Shown: positions 44,354-55,419 of the stretch, one piece after another
How the letters are laid out: every line of letters begins with the position of its first letter
Numbering within the stretch: the first letter of the stretch is position 1
NCBI GenBank assembly: GCA_004380135.1
Contig: QXCR01000062.1
Coordinates: 97,763-161,762, forward strand
Source of the DNA: Stemphylium vesicarium
Lineage: Eukaryota; Ascomycota; Dothideomycetes; Pleosporales; Pleosporaceae
Length of the DNA: 64,000 nt
Direction of reading: 5' to 3'
Position numbers and translations under genes: made by a program
Notes under the pieces: model-generated
What the model was told of the DNA's origin: nothing
Seen by the model: the letters and a program-made list of their open reading frames with translations, nothing else
The model's database searches: none

Positions 44354-45938
44354 TTACACATGTTCCTTGGCTGTCGTCCGCGGGCTGCTCACGGTCCATT
44401 CATTCGACGGGCTATGCGCGACGCCGTCTCTCATCGAGTTGACTTCCACCTCCTGCGTTGTCGTAATCCAATGATCAGACTCATGTCGGGTATGCACTTC
44501 CTTGGTCAGATGCGCTCGATCGCTGTCGCTCTCAATCTCTTCCAATGGAATGAATTGGTTCTCGTCCCTTCCTTTGGGTTTGATCGATACGCGAACTGAC
44601 TTGGCGGGTTGCGAAGAGTAGTTTGTTCCGCCAGTGAGGTTGGAGTTTTTGGTCGATGCATTGTTGCTGGACTTGATGGTGGACTTCATCTTCGGCCACA
44701 TCTTGCCTATCAAGAATCGATGGGCAGGCATGCATCCGCAGATGATGGAGACATCAATCTCAATCAAACTCCAGATACCAGCGTCGACGTAGTTCCAGGT
44801 GATGTTTTGGGTGTTGGCGAAATGGATGAGCGAATACAACCGGATGACCGAAACGACGACGACGAAGATTCCGACCGAAAACATGGCCATGACCATGAGC
44901 TTCTTCTTCAGGCCCATGTTCAGCCCCGCCAAGTGTTTCATTGGAAGTGCCATGACGACGGCATCGAGGAAAATGTTGATGGCGGCAGCGATCCAACCCT
45001 GGAGATGGATATCGTTACATGTGCCTTCGTGTTGCTTGTCCCATTGTGTCCAGGCAAGGCTGATGGGCAAACATTGGACCAGTGTTGCGACGAAGAATGC
45101 AATGGTGTACAGTACACATATGCCCATGGTGGTGTACGTAATCATCTTGAACTGCTTGTCCGGGAAGACACGGAGGTAGAAGAACAAGATGGAGATCTTG
45201 GAGATACCGAGGGCGGTCACGTAGAAGATCTCGCCGAGGTAGTAGTAGTAGAGGACGTTGGTGATTTGGTAGTCCTTCAACGTCCAGATATCTCGACCAA
45301 GACCGTTCTGCACCACTGGGAAAGCATGAGTAAGCTATAGTGCGGCTAAAGTGGTGGCATATTCTTACAGTAATGAGCGAATACAGTGGGTGGAATTGCG
45401 AGAGCAAGCACGACACCCATTGTGAGATCATCCCACGACAACAGTCGGCCGTTTTTGCCTATACTGGCGGCCATTCGCAGAACAAAGGCCGCCAAAGCCA
45501 GAGCACAGCCGACGATGGCTGCGGCGAAGAATGAGTCGCCTTTGTAGCGATCAGGCACACCGCAACCTTTGTTGCTGACATTCTTGGTTTCTATTACTGC
45601 TGTCAGTCTCTGCGCATGCAAGACTTCGACGCCAGGCTCTCTTACGCAGAAGCTCATACACAGTACATGTCTTCGCCGCACATACACCCACAGCAGCGTT
45701 TAGGGCCTGATTGGTACACAAGCATTCTGACGTGAGGTCGGTCGCGCATGTAGATGTGGGAATCGCTTCCATGAAACACGCTAGCTACACGTGTGTTAGA
45801 AAAGGTATTCAGCCTCGGTTGTTGTGGTTGACATACAGAGCATTTCGGCATAGCCTGTGCCAAAGTTTCAAGTGGATTTTGCGCCTGAACGCCGACCGCA
45901 AAGGCCGCAAGGAATGCTGCAACCTTTCCGAACCTCAT
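44354..45938 (-). CDS. CFEM-domain 7TM receptor (Pth11-type GPCR)
   Basis: Four exons: 45938-45837, 45784-45646, 45590-45369, 45315-44354, giving 474 residues; introns are 52-55 nt. The signal peptide is residues 1-20. The CFEM domain has eight cysteines: KCSLAC, TSTC, SECLC, GVC, KTC and KGCGVP. The second intron falls inside it. Seven TM segments follow, beginning SFFAAAIVGCALALAAFVLR, with GISKISILFFYLRVFP and IWSLIEIDVSIICGCMPAHR typical of Pth11 receptors. The C-terminal cytosolic tail of about 120 residues is Ser/Thr/Lys-rich. Pth11 of the rice blast fungus senses surface cues for appressorium formation through cAMP signalling. The start at 45938 places a clean signal peptide; a longer N terminus in the same frame is less likely. 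Confidence 0.9.
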
Positions 45939-47377
45939 GATGGAATTGTGCGTGCGCCGTGGAAGAAAAAGGATTAATGAGAGTAACGAAGTGGGATTGC
46001 CTAAAAACAATCAACGTACTGCCAGAGTGTTCGAGTCGTGGAGGTACTAGGTTATGTATCTATGATACGTATCCAGCACCTGAACCGCACGGCACTCTGG
46101 TAGACTTGATTTGGCACGGCATTTGCCCATGTTTACCAGGGCCAAGAGGTAATTCTCCGGCATCGTGGATCCGCAAAAAATGTTGGCAGGCCGGGGGTGC
46201 GAAAAACCCCGAGCGATGGGGCGCTGTGGGAGTGTCGCATTGAGACCAACTTCTTTCATCACCGCGGACTCGCCTGTGCGCATGCGACGGAACCAGGGTC
46301 TGCGGATACTGCACCTTTCCCCATGCGACAAGCCCTTGGACAATGTGTTCGGTGGATGCTCTGATGAAGATGGACAGCCCCTGGAGATCACACACGGTGC
46401 AAGAAGAGCTTCTCAACGGCTGTTGCTTTACGAAGAATTACTTTGGTGGATCCAGCATCAGGCTTGTGAATGACACCGGATAGGAGAGAGTCCTGAATAC
46501 CTTCAAGACAGGATGAGGTAGTTGATGTTCTGCCAAGTTCGTTGTACACGGCTTGTGATCAGCAATTGTGGAGACAATCGGGCCACATTTCCCTCGGCCA
46601 ATCAACGTGACTCCGGCATTCCTTCGTCACGAAGCCTATACATCAGCGTGAACCATAATTCGCAGCTAAATCTGCAGGCTCACTGTACCCGTGTAAGCAT
46701 CACTAGCATTATGCGAAAACACCCAACCAACATGTTTTACTATACACCATCCTTATGAAAGCAATCTATCTCGTCTACCAAAATGCTCCATCAGCTCCGT
46801 TGAGAATGCGGGTCGTCGCGATCGATACAACCCCCGTCCGTTCCCACAAACGCCTCTGAGCGGCCCGAATCCTGCACGTTGTACGCGCGGTCCAGCGAGC
46901 CCCTTCTCTAAACGAAAAGGGGTCTAGTACGATCAACTCCGAATCCCTTCCCTACAAAAACTCTCGACTGTCCTGACTCGAGGCCTGGTTCATGACGGTG
47001 CCAACAGGATTGCAACCCGATGTGGAGAACTTTGTTACCCATGCCACCGGGATCCACTAACGCACGTTGCATACTGCTTGACTAGGATCTGGTAAAATAC
47101 GTGAACGCGTTTGGGTAGGGATAGCCTCATTCGAGCAACCTTGACGACCGAAAGAGTAGCTTACCGGTGATCCTAATCACCGCGTAGACGACATCCATTG
47201 CCGGCTGTTCGCGATGGGGGCGCAAGGCCCGGAACGCATGGGACCTCATGCTGGGATAAATCATGCTTGGGAGGACCTCTTTCTGACTTTCATCACGCTC
47301 TTTTGCCTTGTGCACATTGTCCTTCGTTTATCTCAGTCGCTCTTTCCACGGTCTTGGTTACCTATAATACCGAAAAT
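45939..47377. other. Intergenic, no supported gene
   Basis: About 1.4 kb between divergent genes. Open frames are short and overlapping. It holds the promoters of the CFEM receptor and the GMC oxidase. Confidence 0.5.
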
Positions 47378-49503
47378 ATGATCGTTATCAAGGCACTTGC
47401 CGTCCTCTCTCTTTTTAGCTCCTTTGCCACCCCCCGCATAATGTATGCTTACTGTTCCTTCCCGTTTTTCACTGTAAACCTACCGGATAATCGAATGCTG
47501 ACCAACACCACAGCGATGGCGCGACACTCACTCCACACGGTGGCCCTAATGTAAAGCGCGCCCTTAGCAACACTACCGCCTCTACAACTCTGGAGGACTA
47601 CGAATATGTCGTCGTCGGCTCTGGTCCCGGTGGTGCACCTCTCGCAGCCAGGCTCGCCATTGCTGGCCATAAGGTCCTTCTTCTCGAAGCCGGTGGCGAC
47701 GAGACCAACTCTACCCAGTACAACGTTCCCGCACTGCACGCGGTAGCCTCAGAGTACGAGCCCATGCGATGGGACTTCTTTGTCAAGCACTTCGACGACG
47801 AAGAGGAGATGAAGAGGGACACCAAGCTCACATACGAACTTGCTGACGGCACTCGCTACACTGGAGCCAACCCCCCTTCTGGCGCCAAACCCCTCGGTAT
47901 CTTGTACCCGCGTGTTGGATCCCTCGGTGGTTGCAGTTCCCACAACGCCCTCATCACTACCTACCCATACGAGAGTGACTGGGAGTATCTCCAGGAGATT
48001 ACCGGCGATGATTCTTGGGCCCCCAGCAACATGCGCAAGTACTTCACCCGTCTGGAAAGGTCGCGCTACCTCCCTAGCAGCGTTGTTGGCCACGGATTCT
48101 CAGGTTGGCTCGAGACCTCGCTGACTGACTTGTCTTTGATTGTCGGAGACCTTAAGCTCATCTCCCTCGTCTTGTCTGCTGCTAGCGGAATGGGTCAGAG
48201 CCTCCTCTCTTCGCTCTTGACCACCGTTACCGGTCTTGGCCAGGTCTTGCTCCGCGATATCAACAACCCCGCCCCTGGTCGTGACGCCCAGGAGGGTCTG
48301 TGGCAGGTCCCCCTGGCCATGAAGGTCCCCGAGTACAAGCGCGCTGGACCTGTCGACTTCCTCCACCAGGTTATGAACGAGAAGAACTCCGATGGAAGCC
48401 GAAAGTACCACCTCGACATTCAGCTCAACACCCTGGTCACCACTGTCAGGTTCAACGAGACCGCTGATGGCAAGCCCGTCGCTACCGGTGTCAACTTCCT
48501 AACTGGACAATCTCTTTACGGAGCCGACCCCAGGCGCCAGGCTGGAACTGCAACCGGCAAGGGCACCAAGGGCTCTGTCACTGCTACCCGCGAGGTTATT
48601 CTGTCCGCCGGTACCTTCAACACCCCGCAAATCCTCAAGCTTTCCGGAGTTGGACCCAAGGATGAGCTCGAGAAGTTCGGCATCAACGTTGTAAAGGAGC
48701 TCCCAGGTGTCGGCAAGAACCTCCAGGACCGCTACGAGATTCCCGTCGTTGGCCAGGCCCCCAGCAAAATCGCCTCCCTCAAGCAATGCACTTTCCTCGA
48801 GGGCGACCACGACCCCTGCCTGGAGAAGTGGGAGAACCTTCCTCTTGGAGTCGGAAAGGGTGTCTACGCTAGCAACGGTGTCGCTCTTGCCATCACCAAG
48901 AAGGCATCCAACACTCAGCACGGTAACGCCGATCTGCTCGTTGCTGGATGGCCCGCCTACTTCAACGGCTACTACCCCGACTACTTCAAGAACGCTACCC
49001 TTGGCCGCGATGCCTGGACCTGGCTTACCCTCAAGGCGGAATCGCGCAACAACGCCGGCTCCGTCACGCTCCGCAGCGCCGATCCCCAGGACATGCCCGA
49101 GATCCGCAAGCGCAACTTCGACGTCGGCGGTGACGAGGATCTTGACGCCCTTGTTGAGGGAATGAAGTACGGCCGCCGCGCCTTTGAGGATCTCGTTCCC
49201 CTCGACGGCAAGTTCACCGAAGTCTGGCCCGGAAAGCAGGTCCAGACCGACGAGGAGTGGAAGACTTTTGCCAAATACGAGGCTTGGGGTCACCACGCCT
49301 CTTGCACTTGCCCCATCGGTGCTGACGATGACGAGCAAGCTGTTCTCGACACCAACTTCAAGGTCCGCGGCATCGAGGGTCTTCGTGTTGTTGACGCTTC
49401 TGCTTTCGCCAAGATCCCTGGTACCTACCTTGCTCTTCCCCTCTACATGATCTCGGAGAAGGCGTCGGATCTCATCATCGAGGCTGCAAAGTCTACCCAA
49501 TAA
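47378..49503 (+). CDS. Secreted GMC-family FAD oxidoreductase
   Basis: Two exons: 47378-47442 and 47514-49503, giving 684 residues; the 71-nt intron has a GCTGACC branch site. A signal peptide (MIVIKALAVLSLFSSFA) precedes a short propeptide with a KR site. The FAD dinucleotide-binding motif is GSGPGGA at 57-63, then LLLEAGGD. The GMC signatures are PRVGSLGGCSSHNALITT and SAGTFNTPQILKLSGVG. The C-terminal active-site region has HHASCTCPIG (His615/616) and VVDASAFAKIPGTYLALPLY; the usual second His/Asn has no obvious match there. GMC enzymes oxidise alcohols or sugars and often supply peroxide. Codon use is strongly C-ending, which suggests high expression and explains a 333-codon antisense open frame. 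Confidence 0.9.
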
Positions 49504-49818
49504 ATTGTTAGCATAGCGCTATAGCGACTTTTGTTTATTTGTAATATCTTAATCCTGTAAATAGAAAAGATCTGGTACTCCTTTCCAACAATACCCAATC
49601 CCTTGTTCAATCTTCATTTGCTGCTTTGCCTGATTCTCATGCGCGTTGTGCTTTCTCAGCCTCCAATACTGGCCTTACATCTTATGATTCCTACTCGTCT
49701 GGCTACCAGCCGTTCTCGTCAAAGCTTTCATCTTCATAATGCTCCCCTGAGTCTGCTTGACAAACTCATCCATGTATTCCTCCGCAAAGGCATCGCCGTT
49801 ATCTGCGACAACTGGGAT
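49504..49818. other. Intergenic between convergent genes
   Basis: About 315 bases, 3' UTR sequence of the GMC gene and the kinase-like pseudogene. Nothing else seen. Confidence 0.6.
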
Positions 49819-52096
49819 CTACGAAAGCGCAGCAATTCCTTGCCCAGCCAAAGCGATATTTCCCGTTTCCCTACTCCTAATGACTTTCGGTGAGAGATGT
49901 GTATTGCCTATCGGATGACGACCAGCAGTGAAATAGTTCAGCCCTGGTTGAACGTTCTGCAGTCCCACGCCAGTGCGCTGTCGTTGATGCGGTACTTCTT
50001 CCTGGTCTAAACCCGCTTCTGCTACTCTCCTCTTCATCCCTTTCCAATCATCCGGTGCTACATGTCCGATCGGTATTTGATCCTTGCTGGCGATGTCGTA
50101 CCTTGCGAATTTCGGCAATTCCTCCACCGGTTTATTGGCTGATCCATATGCCATCTCCCAATTTTGCAGACCGATTCTCGTTTGATCCAGCAGCTCTAAC
50201 ACCACATGCCTGTCTTCTCTTGGAAACTCCAGACAACGAAGAACAAGATCCTCAAGATGAAGGCTGTAACACGCTCGATAACCTGCCCGGTGCCGGACCT
50301 CAAATTCATGTCTCTCTTTCGTAGTCATCGTCCTGTGACCCTGTCCTTCCATGATGGCCAGCATGACCAGGCCGAGGTTGAGGATTTCCGAACGGACATC
50401 GATAGGGTCTTATTCGTAGCCTCGTACTGTAGGCCAGATTTGTTCCTGGTAGGTGTGAGTATGGAGGAATAACAATGTGAAACTTTGGGAAACAAACCGG
50501 TGGGCCAAATCCTTCGCCTCATAGTAAAAATATCGGTCGTCGTCAAAAGCCTCGCCAAAGTCGATCATCTTTACGGTCGGGTAGGCTGGGTAGTAGTCGT
50601 CCCGCGGCGGACCAAGAACCATGTTATACAGCTTGATGTCAGGATCTATGAGGGGGGTTTTGATGTCAGTCGATATGGAGTGTTTAATTCGAGATCAATG
50701 CTTACCGATAATCGGTTTCCATCCTGGAGCGGGGTTTGTATCCATCCCTGAACCTTGGCTTTCCAGAGGCGCGTTCCTAGGAACCGCCTTTCCAACTGAC
50801 ATTGCATAAACAGCCCCTGCCATACCACGGAAGATAAGCAACAGAAACGGCTCGGGAAGTTGCTTGCTTTGAAGATGTTAGTCACTGCTGTTTACTACGC
50901 AAAATGACTTACTTTTGCCTATCCGACCTGTGCTCAACCAAATGCCCCAGGTCTCTGAACCCGGCATATTCCATGGATATGTAGCCCAGTTGTGGAGGGG
51001 TTTGCCGCTCTCGTCTGGCGCATTCGTAGGCTTTGACAATATGAGGGCAGTCAATTGCGGATAGCTTCTGGCTGGCTTTGCCGTATTAGTCATGAAGCCT
51101 GTCGTTGAGGAAATTCATATCACGTCCGGTTACGATCTTAACTACCATACGCTGTGATTACATGAGTAACTCTGGGGCAAGGTTTCTGGGAGTGGTTTAT
51201 CTACCTTGAGGATTTGATGTTCCTCAGACACTATGGCAAACAAATGTACGACGCGACGAGAATCGAATCCATTTATGAACATCCCGGGGGCCTGGTATAG
51301 CATTTTCTCAAAGACCCAACGTGAGCCCACAGGCCTTCCGTCTTCATCTGGTAGTCCTGGATCATTCAGGTTCACGAGTGTGATGTCCGCCATAGTATCA
51401 CCCGCATTCAGACGAGGAATGTACCAATGGTCGTTAGGGTTCTCTGGTTTTCGAATATGTGGAAGATGGGCTCGCGACCTGTGGTAGAACAAATCTCCAG
51501 AGTTTACGTAAAAACCATGTTCAGCGGGAGTTCTTCCAGTCCATTTATCGATGATGATTTGGGACTGGTCGGCTGTTCTATGCTCAGCAATCACAGCAGG
51601 TTGGGTGAACGTCCAAAACATACCAGCCCGTAAATTGATATCCGACACCCTACAGCCGCACACAAAGGTTCCAAGGTCATAGAATTGCTCTGGTGATACT
51701 CGGGTGCTCGCAAAGTCTACCATAGGCCTTGCAAGTCGAAATTTGTCATGATGTACTCGTGGATCTGGTTCGTTTTTCGCAAGGACTATAAAAGGTTCTC
51801 GATCGATAGCATCCGTCGACTCCCACACTGATACAACCTCATCCTCGAGAGGAACTTCTAGTGTATGCATTGATGTGTATGAACCTGTCGTACCAATGGG
51901 ATGACTCACCCTCATCGTTTTGCCAGACTTCGAGCTTGTAACCGGTGGCAAACATCCGCAAGTCATTCCCGCGGCCTTCTTCGTGCTGGACATGACTGAG
52001 ATATTCCAACTCGGCTTGGCCCAGTTTGTATATTGCGTCTAGTGTGAGATAATCCACCTCTCCCAGAGCATATTTCGCTTCGATATCCATGGCCAT
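49819..52096 (-). pseudogene. Decayed protein-kinase-like gene with unknown N-terminal domain
   Basis: Exons can be traced at 52096-51910, 51857-51205, 51151-50913, 50866-50706, 50645-50498 and on to a TAG at 49819, with good GT-AG introns of 46-60 nt. The first about 280 codons are an unrecognised domain (FVCGCRVSDINLRAGMFW, HRSRAHLPHIRK). A kinase-like part follows: VVKIVTGRDMNF (possible VAIK Lys), CPHIVKAYECA, DPDIKLYNMVLG (HRD His replaced by Asp) and KMIDFGEAFD (DFG). It is broken by TAA at 51086-51088 in frame within exon 3. A second TAA at 50410-50412 interrupts the frame leading to DVRSEILNLGLVM. The reading frame near 50.45 kb also fits splicing poorly, so a frameshift there is possible. 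It probably makes no active kinase. Confidence 0.7.
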
Positions 52097-53413
52097 GTCG
52101 TTGCGCTGTGTAGGGGAAAAGCTAAAAAAAAAAAAAAAAAAAGTCCAAATGTAAAGTTCTGCTGGGTATCATGAAGTGGAATACATGATGTTCTCATCTT
52201 TGTTCGCTATGCTTGTGTGAGTCTTTGTGTCGCAACCAGCCGGATGCGGTTTTCTGTGCATGCTCGCGCCGCAACGCGCCAAACAAAGACTCGGTGTGGT
52301 AAAGGCGCAAGCAGTAAGATAGCTCTCAAGACTCTACGCAAACGGTGCCTTGTTCTCCTCCAGTAGTGTGTCTACCAGACGAGCGTGTGTTCGCCAGAAA
52401 TAAGCATGCGCGGAAATACATCGGGCATCGATCGAAATTTGTAGGCGGATTCTGAGCGTAGAGTTCCTGCATTTCATGAGGGTTGTCTTTGAAAATGCGA
52501 CAGTATTCCAAATGTTCGTTGAGTCAATACTGTGGCTATCAGGAGATGGTCCATGAACGACAGCCTGTCCAGATAATCGGCTGCAGTTACGTGGCTCTAG
52601 TTCATACGAGTATGCGCACTATTGATGGGCGCAAATGCAGTCGCTTTGCACGTTGGCGATATATCAGCCGGGTGGATGGATAGAATGCGTCCATCGTTGA
52701 TGTCTCGCGTTGCACCTATCGCGCTAGGCACAATACGTCACTTCACCTAAGTGACATCATCCTTATGTTTCGCACCGCACCTCCCCGGGCTACGTCTAGA
52801 GGCCATTCCCGCTGCACAACATCCTAACAAACCCTCAGCCCAACTGCGCGTAAAATTCTCCACAGCCGCCCAGCGCTAGTCCTTTACGGCCCGTCAACCC
52901 CTTCACCCTCACAAGCCCAGGTTCATCCTAAGCTTATCCATCACCACCCTCGTACCCGCCAAGCCGGCAAAAGATAACGTAACCTGCAAGAAGAAGAACC
53001 ACAGAATATGCGTAAAGTTTCGGTGAGCCCTGCTGGTTTGTGAAAAGGACCGCAGGTCTCACGATGTTCTAGACGTATGAGTGCGGGGTACCAGGCTATG
53101 CATCTGGATAATGTCGATACTGATGTGTTTGCGAAGTTAAATTATCCCAGGACGGTTTCGCGTGTGTGGAGTGATCTGGGCTGACGACGTGGGTTCCTGC
53201 GATGCTGGAAAGCTATGTGCAACCATCGCTCATCACTGACATTGCACGCGCATGAGATGATCTGAGTGATATCAAGCGAGCAACCTCGATCAGGAACAAA
53301 TATAACGCAATCGCGGAGTGTTTACTGTGAATAGCTTAGTTACATCCTAGAGTACGCCTAATCTACTGCGTGTGATTGCTCCTTGCGCAGTCGACCTGTA
53401 TGACATTCAAACC
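52097..53413. other. Intergenic, no supported gene
   Basis: About 1.3 kb, beginning with an A19 run at 52124-52142. Short frames only. Confidence 0.55.
52124..52142 (+). repeat. Poly-A run (19)
   Basis: Nineteen consecutive A residues about 28 bases upstream of the start codon of the minus-strand kinase-like pseudogene; on that strand it is a poly-T promoter tract. Confidence 0.9.
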
Positions 53414-54687
53414 TTAAACACTGCTTTCTGGCCAGACAACGCGCCGTTCATCCATGTCCGAGTCCGGCATGCGCCATTCCCCACCGGCACCATTGTTAGG
53501 TCTAGCGTGGAACCGTTGGAAATCTCCACTTTGCACTTGCTTCAGCCTGTACGAGTCGTTTTCCAGAACGACTCCGATGGGGCCATCTGCACCCTCGTCG
53601 TTATGACCACCATTATCGTTGTCTATGCCGCAGCTCTTCATGGCGCTATGGTCCCGACTATGGCATTCGTACGAATCCTTGTGTGAGCGCTCTCTTTGGG
53701 CCTTGTTGAATAATGGCTTGGTTGTGGGTATAGAAGCACAAAGGATGCCCACGTTGACTTCGACCATGCTCCATAAGTTCAAAGGCACGCCGTCGTAAAA
53801 GGGATCGTCGGATTCAGTGTAAATTCGAATTGAATGGAGACGGGCGATTGATGCGATGCAACTGAAGATACCGAGGCTGAAGACGCCAATGAGCGCTAGC
53901 TTTTCGCGCCTGGGACGTTGGACTTTGAGGATCGTGGTTATGGGGAGGAGCAGTATCCATATGTCGACGAGGATGTGGGTAGAGCTGGTCACTGGAGCGC
54001 TTGTTAGCGGGTGCGGTGAAGAAGAGACTTGACACACACTGTAGAAGAATGCTGTGCTGTCGATGCAGTGTCCTTTTACTTGCTCAGTCAAATCCCACAT
54101 CTTGTGAAATGGGATGCATTGAGTAAGGCATACGATCACACAGACGATCGCAAAGGTGACAAGAAGGCACACTGTACCCTTGCAAAGATATTCAAACCTT
54201 TTGATGACCGCTGGAAGCTTGGTCAGTGAGGTCATTGGAACGAATACAGAGGCTTACCAATGCGAAGATAAAAGAGCAGAATCGATATCTTGATGGAGTT
54301 GATGATGCAGTAGTATATGATTTCGATTGCCAGGGTCGCTCTGATCTGGTTTACCATTTGATCAAGTGTCAGGACCTTTCCACTGAAGCCCATGCCGTTG
54401 TCTCGTAGAATGAAGATGGAGATGAGATATGCGACTGTGAACAACTGCGAGTGTCAGTCGCTGTTCAAGAGGTATACCGCGCAGCAAATACCAATGCGAT
54501 GACCATGGCCACATCATCTTTCCCTGCATTCTGCACAATGTAAAGACGTGTATATAGACGGAGAGCGACGCATATGGCTGTTGAAGCTTAGATCGTAGTC
54601 CGCCCACGAGCTCAGGATATACTCACTCGATAATGCAGTCAGCGCCGTCGCGACTCCTACGCAAGTATCTTGGGACATATGTCCCAT
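53414..54687 (-). CDS. Pth11-like 7TM rhodopsin-family receptor
   Basis: Five exons: 54687-54627, 54577-54492, 54441-54258, 54210-54040, 53991-53414, giving 359 residues; all introns are 47-50 nt and all phases fit. The N terminus is extracellular and short, without a CFEM domain. The family pattern is clear: ICVALRLYTRLYIVQNAGKD after TM1, INSIKISILLFYLRIAVIKR in TM3, CIPFHKMWDL after TM4, HILVDIWILLLPITTIL in TM5, then EKLALIGVFSLGIFSCIASI and LWSMVEVNVGILCASIPT for TM6-7. The cytosolic tail of roughly 100 residues is Asp/Asn/Gly-rich. A role in sensing external cues is inferred from Pth11 relatives. It is intact, although decayed genes flank it on both sides. Confidence 0.85.
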
Positions 54688-55419
54688 GGTGATCTAGGCT
54701 TATAATCTTTGAGACAGCGAAACGATGAAATGAAAGCATCGAGATGACCCCACATGCTCTCTAGGTCAAGGACCCAGAGATAAATAGGTTCGAGACATGA
54801 CAGCGGCTCGTCTGCGGCAAAGCTTACCCATACTGAGCACAACAAGCGATAGAATGGTGGTTAAGGTTTGGAAATGAAGGCCTCCTAGCAGTTGCCAGAC
54901 ATTTGCGGGGGTTGGCATGCAGGTCCATGCAGGGGCGCAGGTTTGCAGCTGTGAGGAACAGGTAATCGGGACGCGCAAAGTGGCGCATCATCCTCCGGTG
55001 GCGAACCATTCGTACATCAGGCAATCTTCCAGGCCGTTGCGGAGATAAGTGGTGCGGCTGGTCAGCCATGAGCCATCAGTGAAATACTAGGGGTCAAGTC
55101 TAGATGGACACAATTAGGGCAATTTTTCCAGAAATCAGTTCAAAAACGTAACATGGGAAAGAGGTCGACGAGGAAAAATAGCTGCTTGTCTTGTAATAGA
55201 CATTTTGCTGAGTATTGAGGTGCCGGAAGGTGCCGGATAGGCTGGAACGAGGTCTTCGGCTTTGCGGGGTACATGGATGCGGCAGTATGTCGATGAAAAT
55301 GGGTTTCACGACGACGCGTCTGGTTACATTGGCCCCTAAGACTGGAATGAAGGTTTCAAAGTAGATCTGTGAGAGCCGTTTAGCCAGGTCCCTCCATCGA
55401 ACGCTCTCGCCCAGGTAAA
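54688..55419. other. Intergenic with a decayed coding fragment
   Basis: About 730 bases. The fragment at 54767-55097 is listed separately; the rest holds no recognisable gene. Confidence 0.5.
54767..55097 (-). pseudogene. Gene fragment with in-frame TGA, unknown family
   Basis: After a possible acceptor (CCCCTAG), the minus strand reads YFTDGSWLTSRTTYLRNGL, then DCLMYEWFATGG, a TGA at 54988-54990, and continues without frame change through CATLRVPITCSSQLQTCAPA to a hydrophobic segment LTTILSLVVLSMGK. Protein-like composition, several cysteines and unbroken frame across the stop suggest an exon of an old gene with one nonsense change (CGA or TGG to TGA). The upstream part is not recognisable. 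The family is unknown. Confidence 0.4.

Noticed and set aside
48499..49500. A 333-codon open frame antisense to the GMC oxidase
   Set aside because: It exactly mirrors the C-ending codon bias of the sense gene, has no domain and no signal for its own expression.
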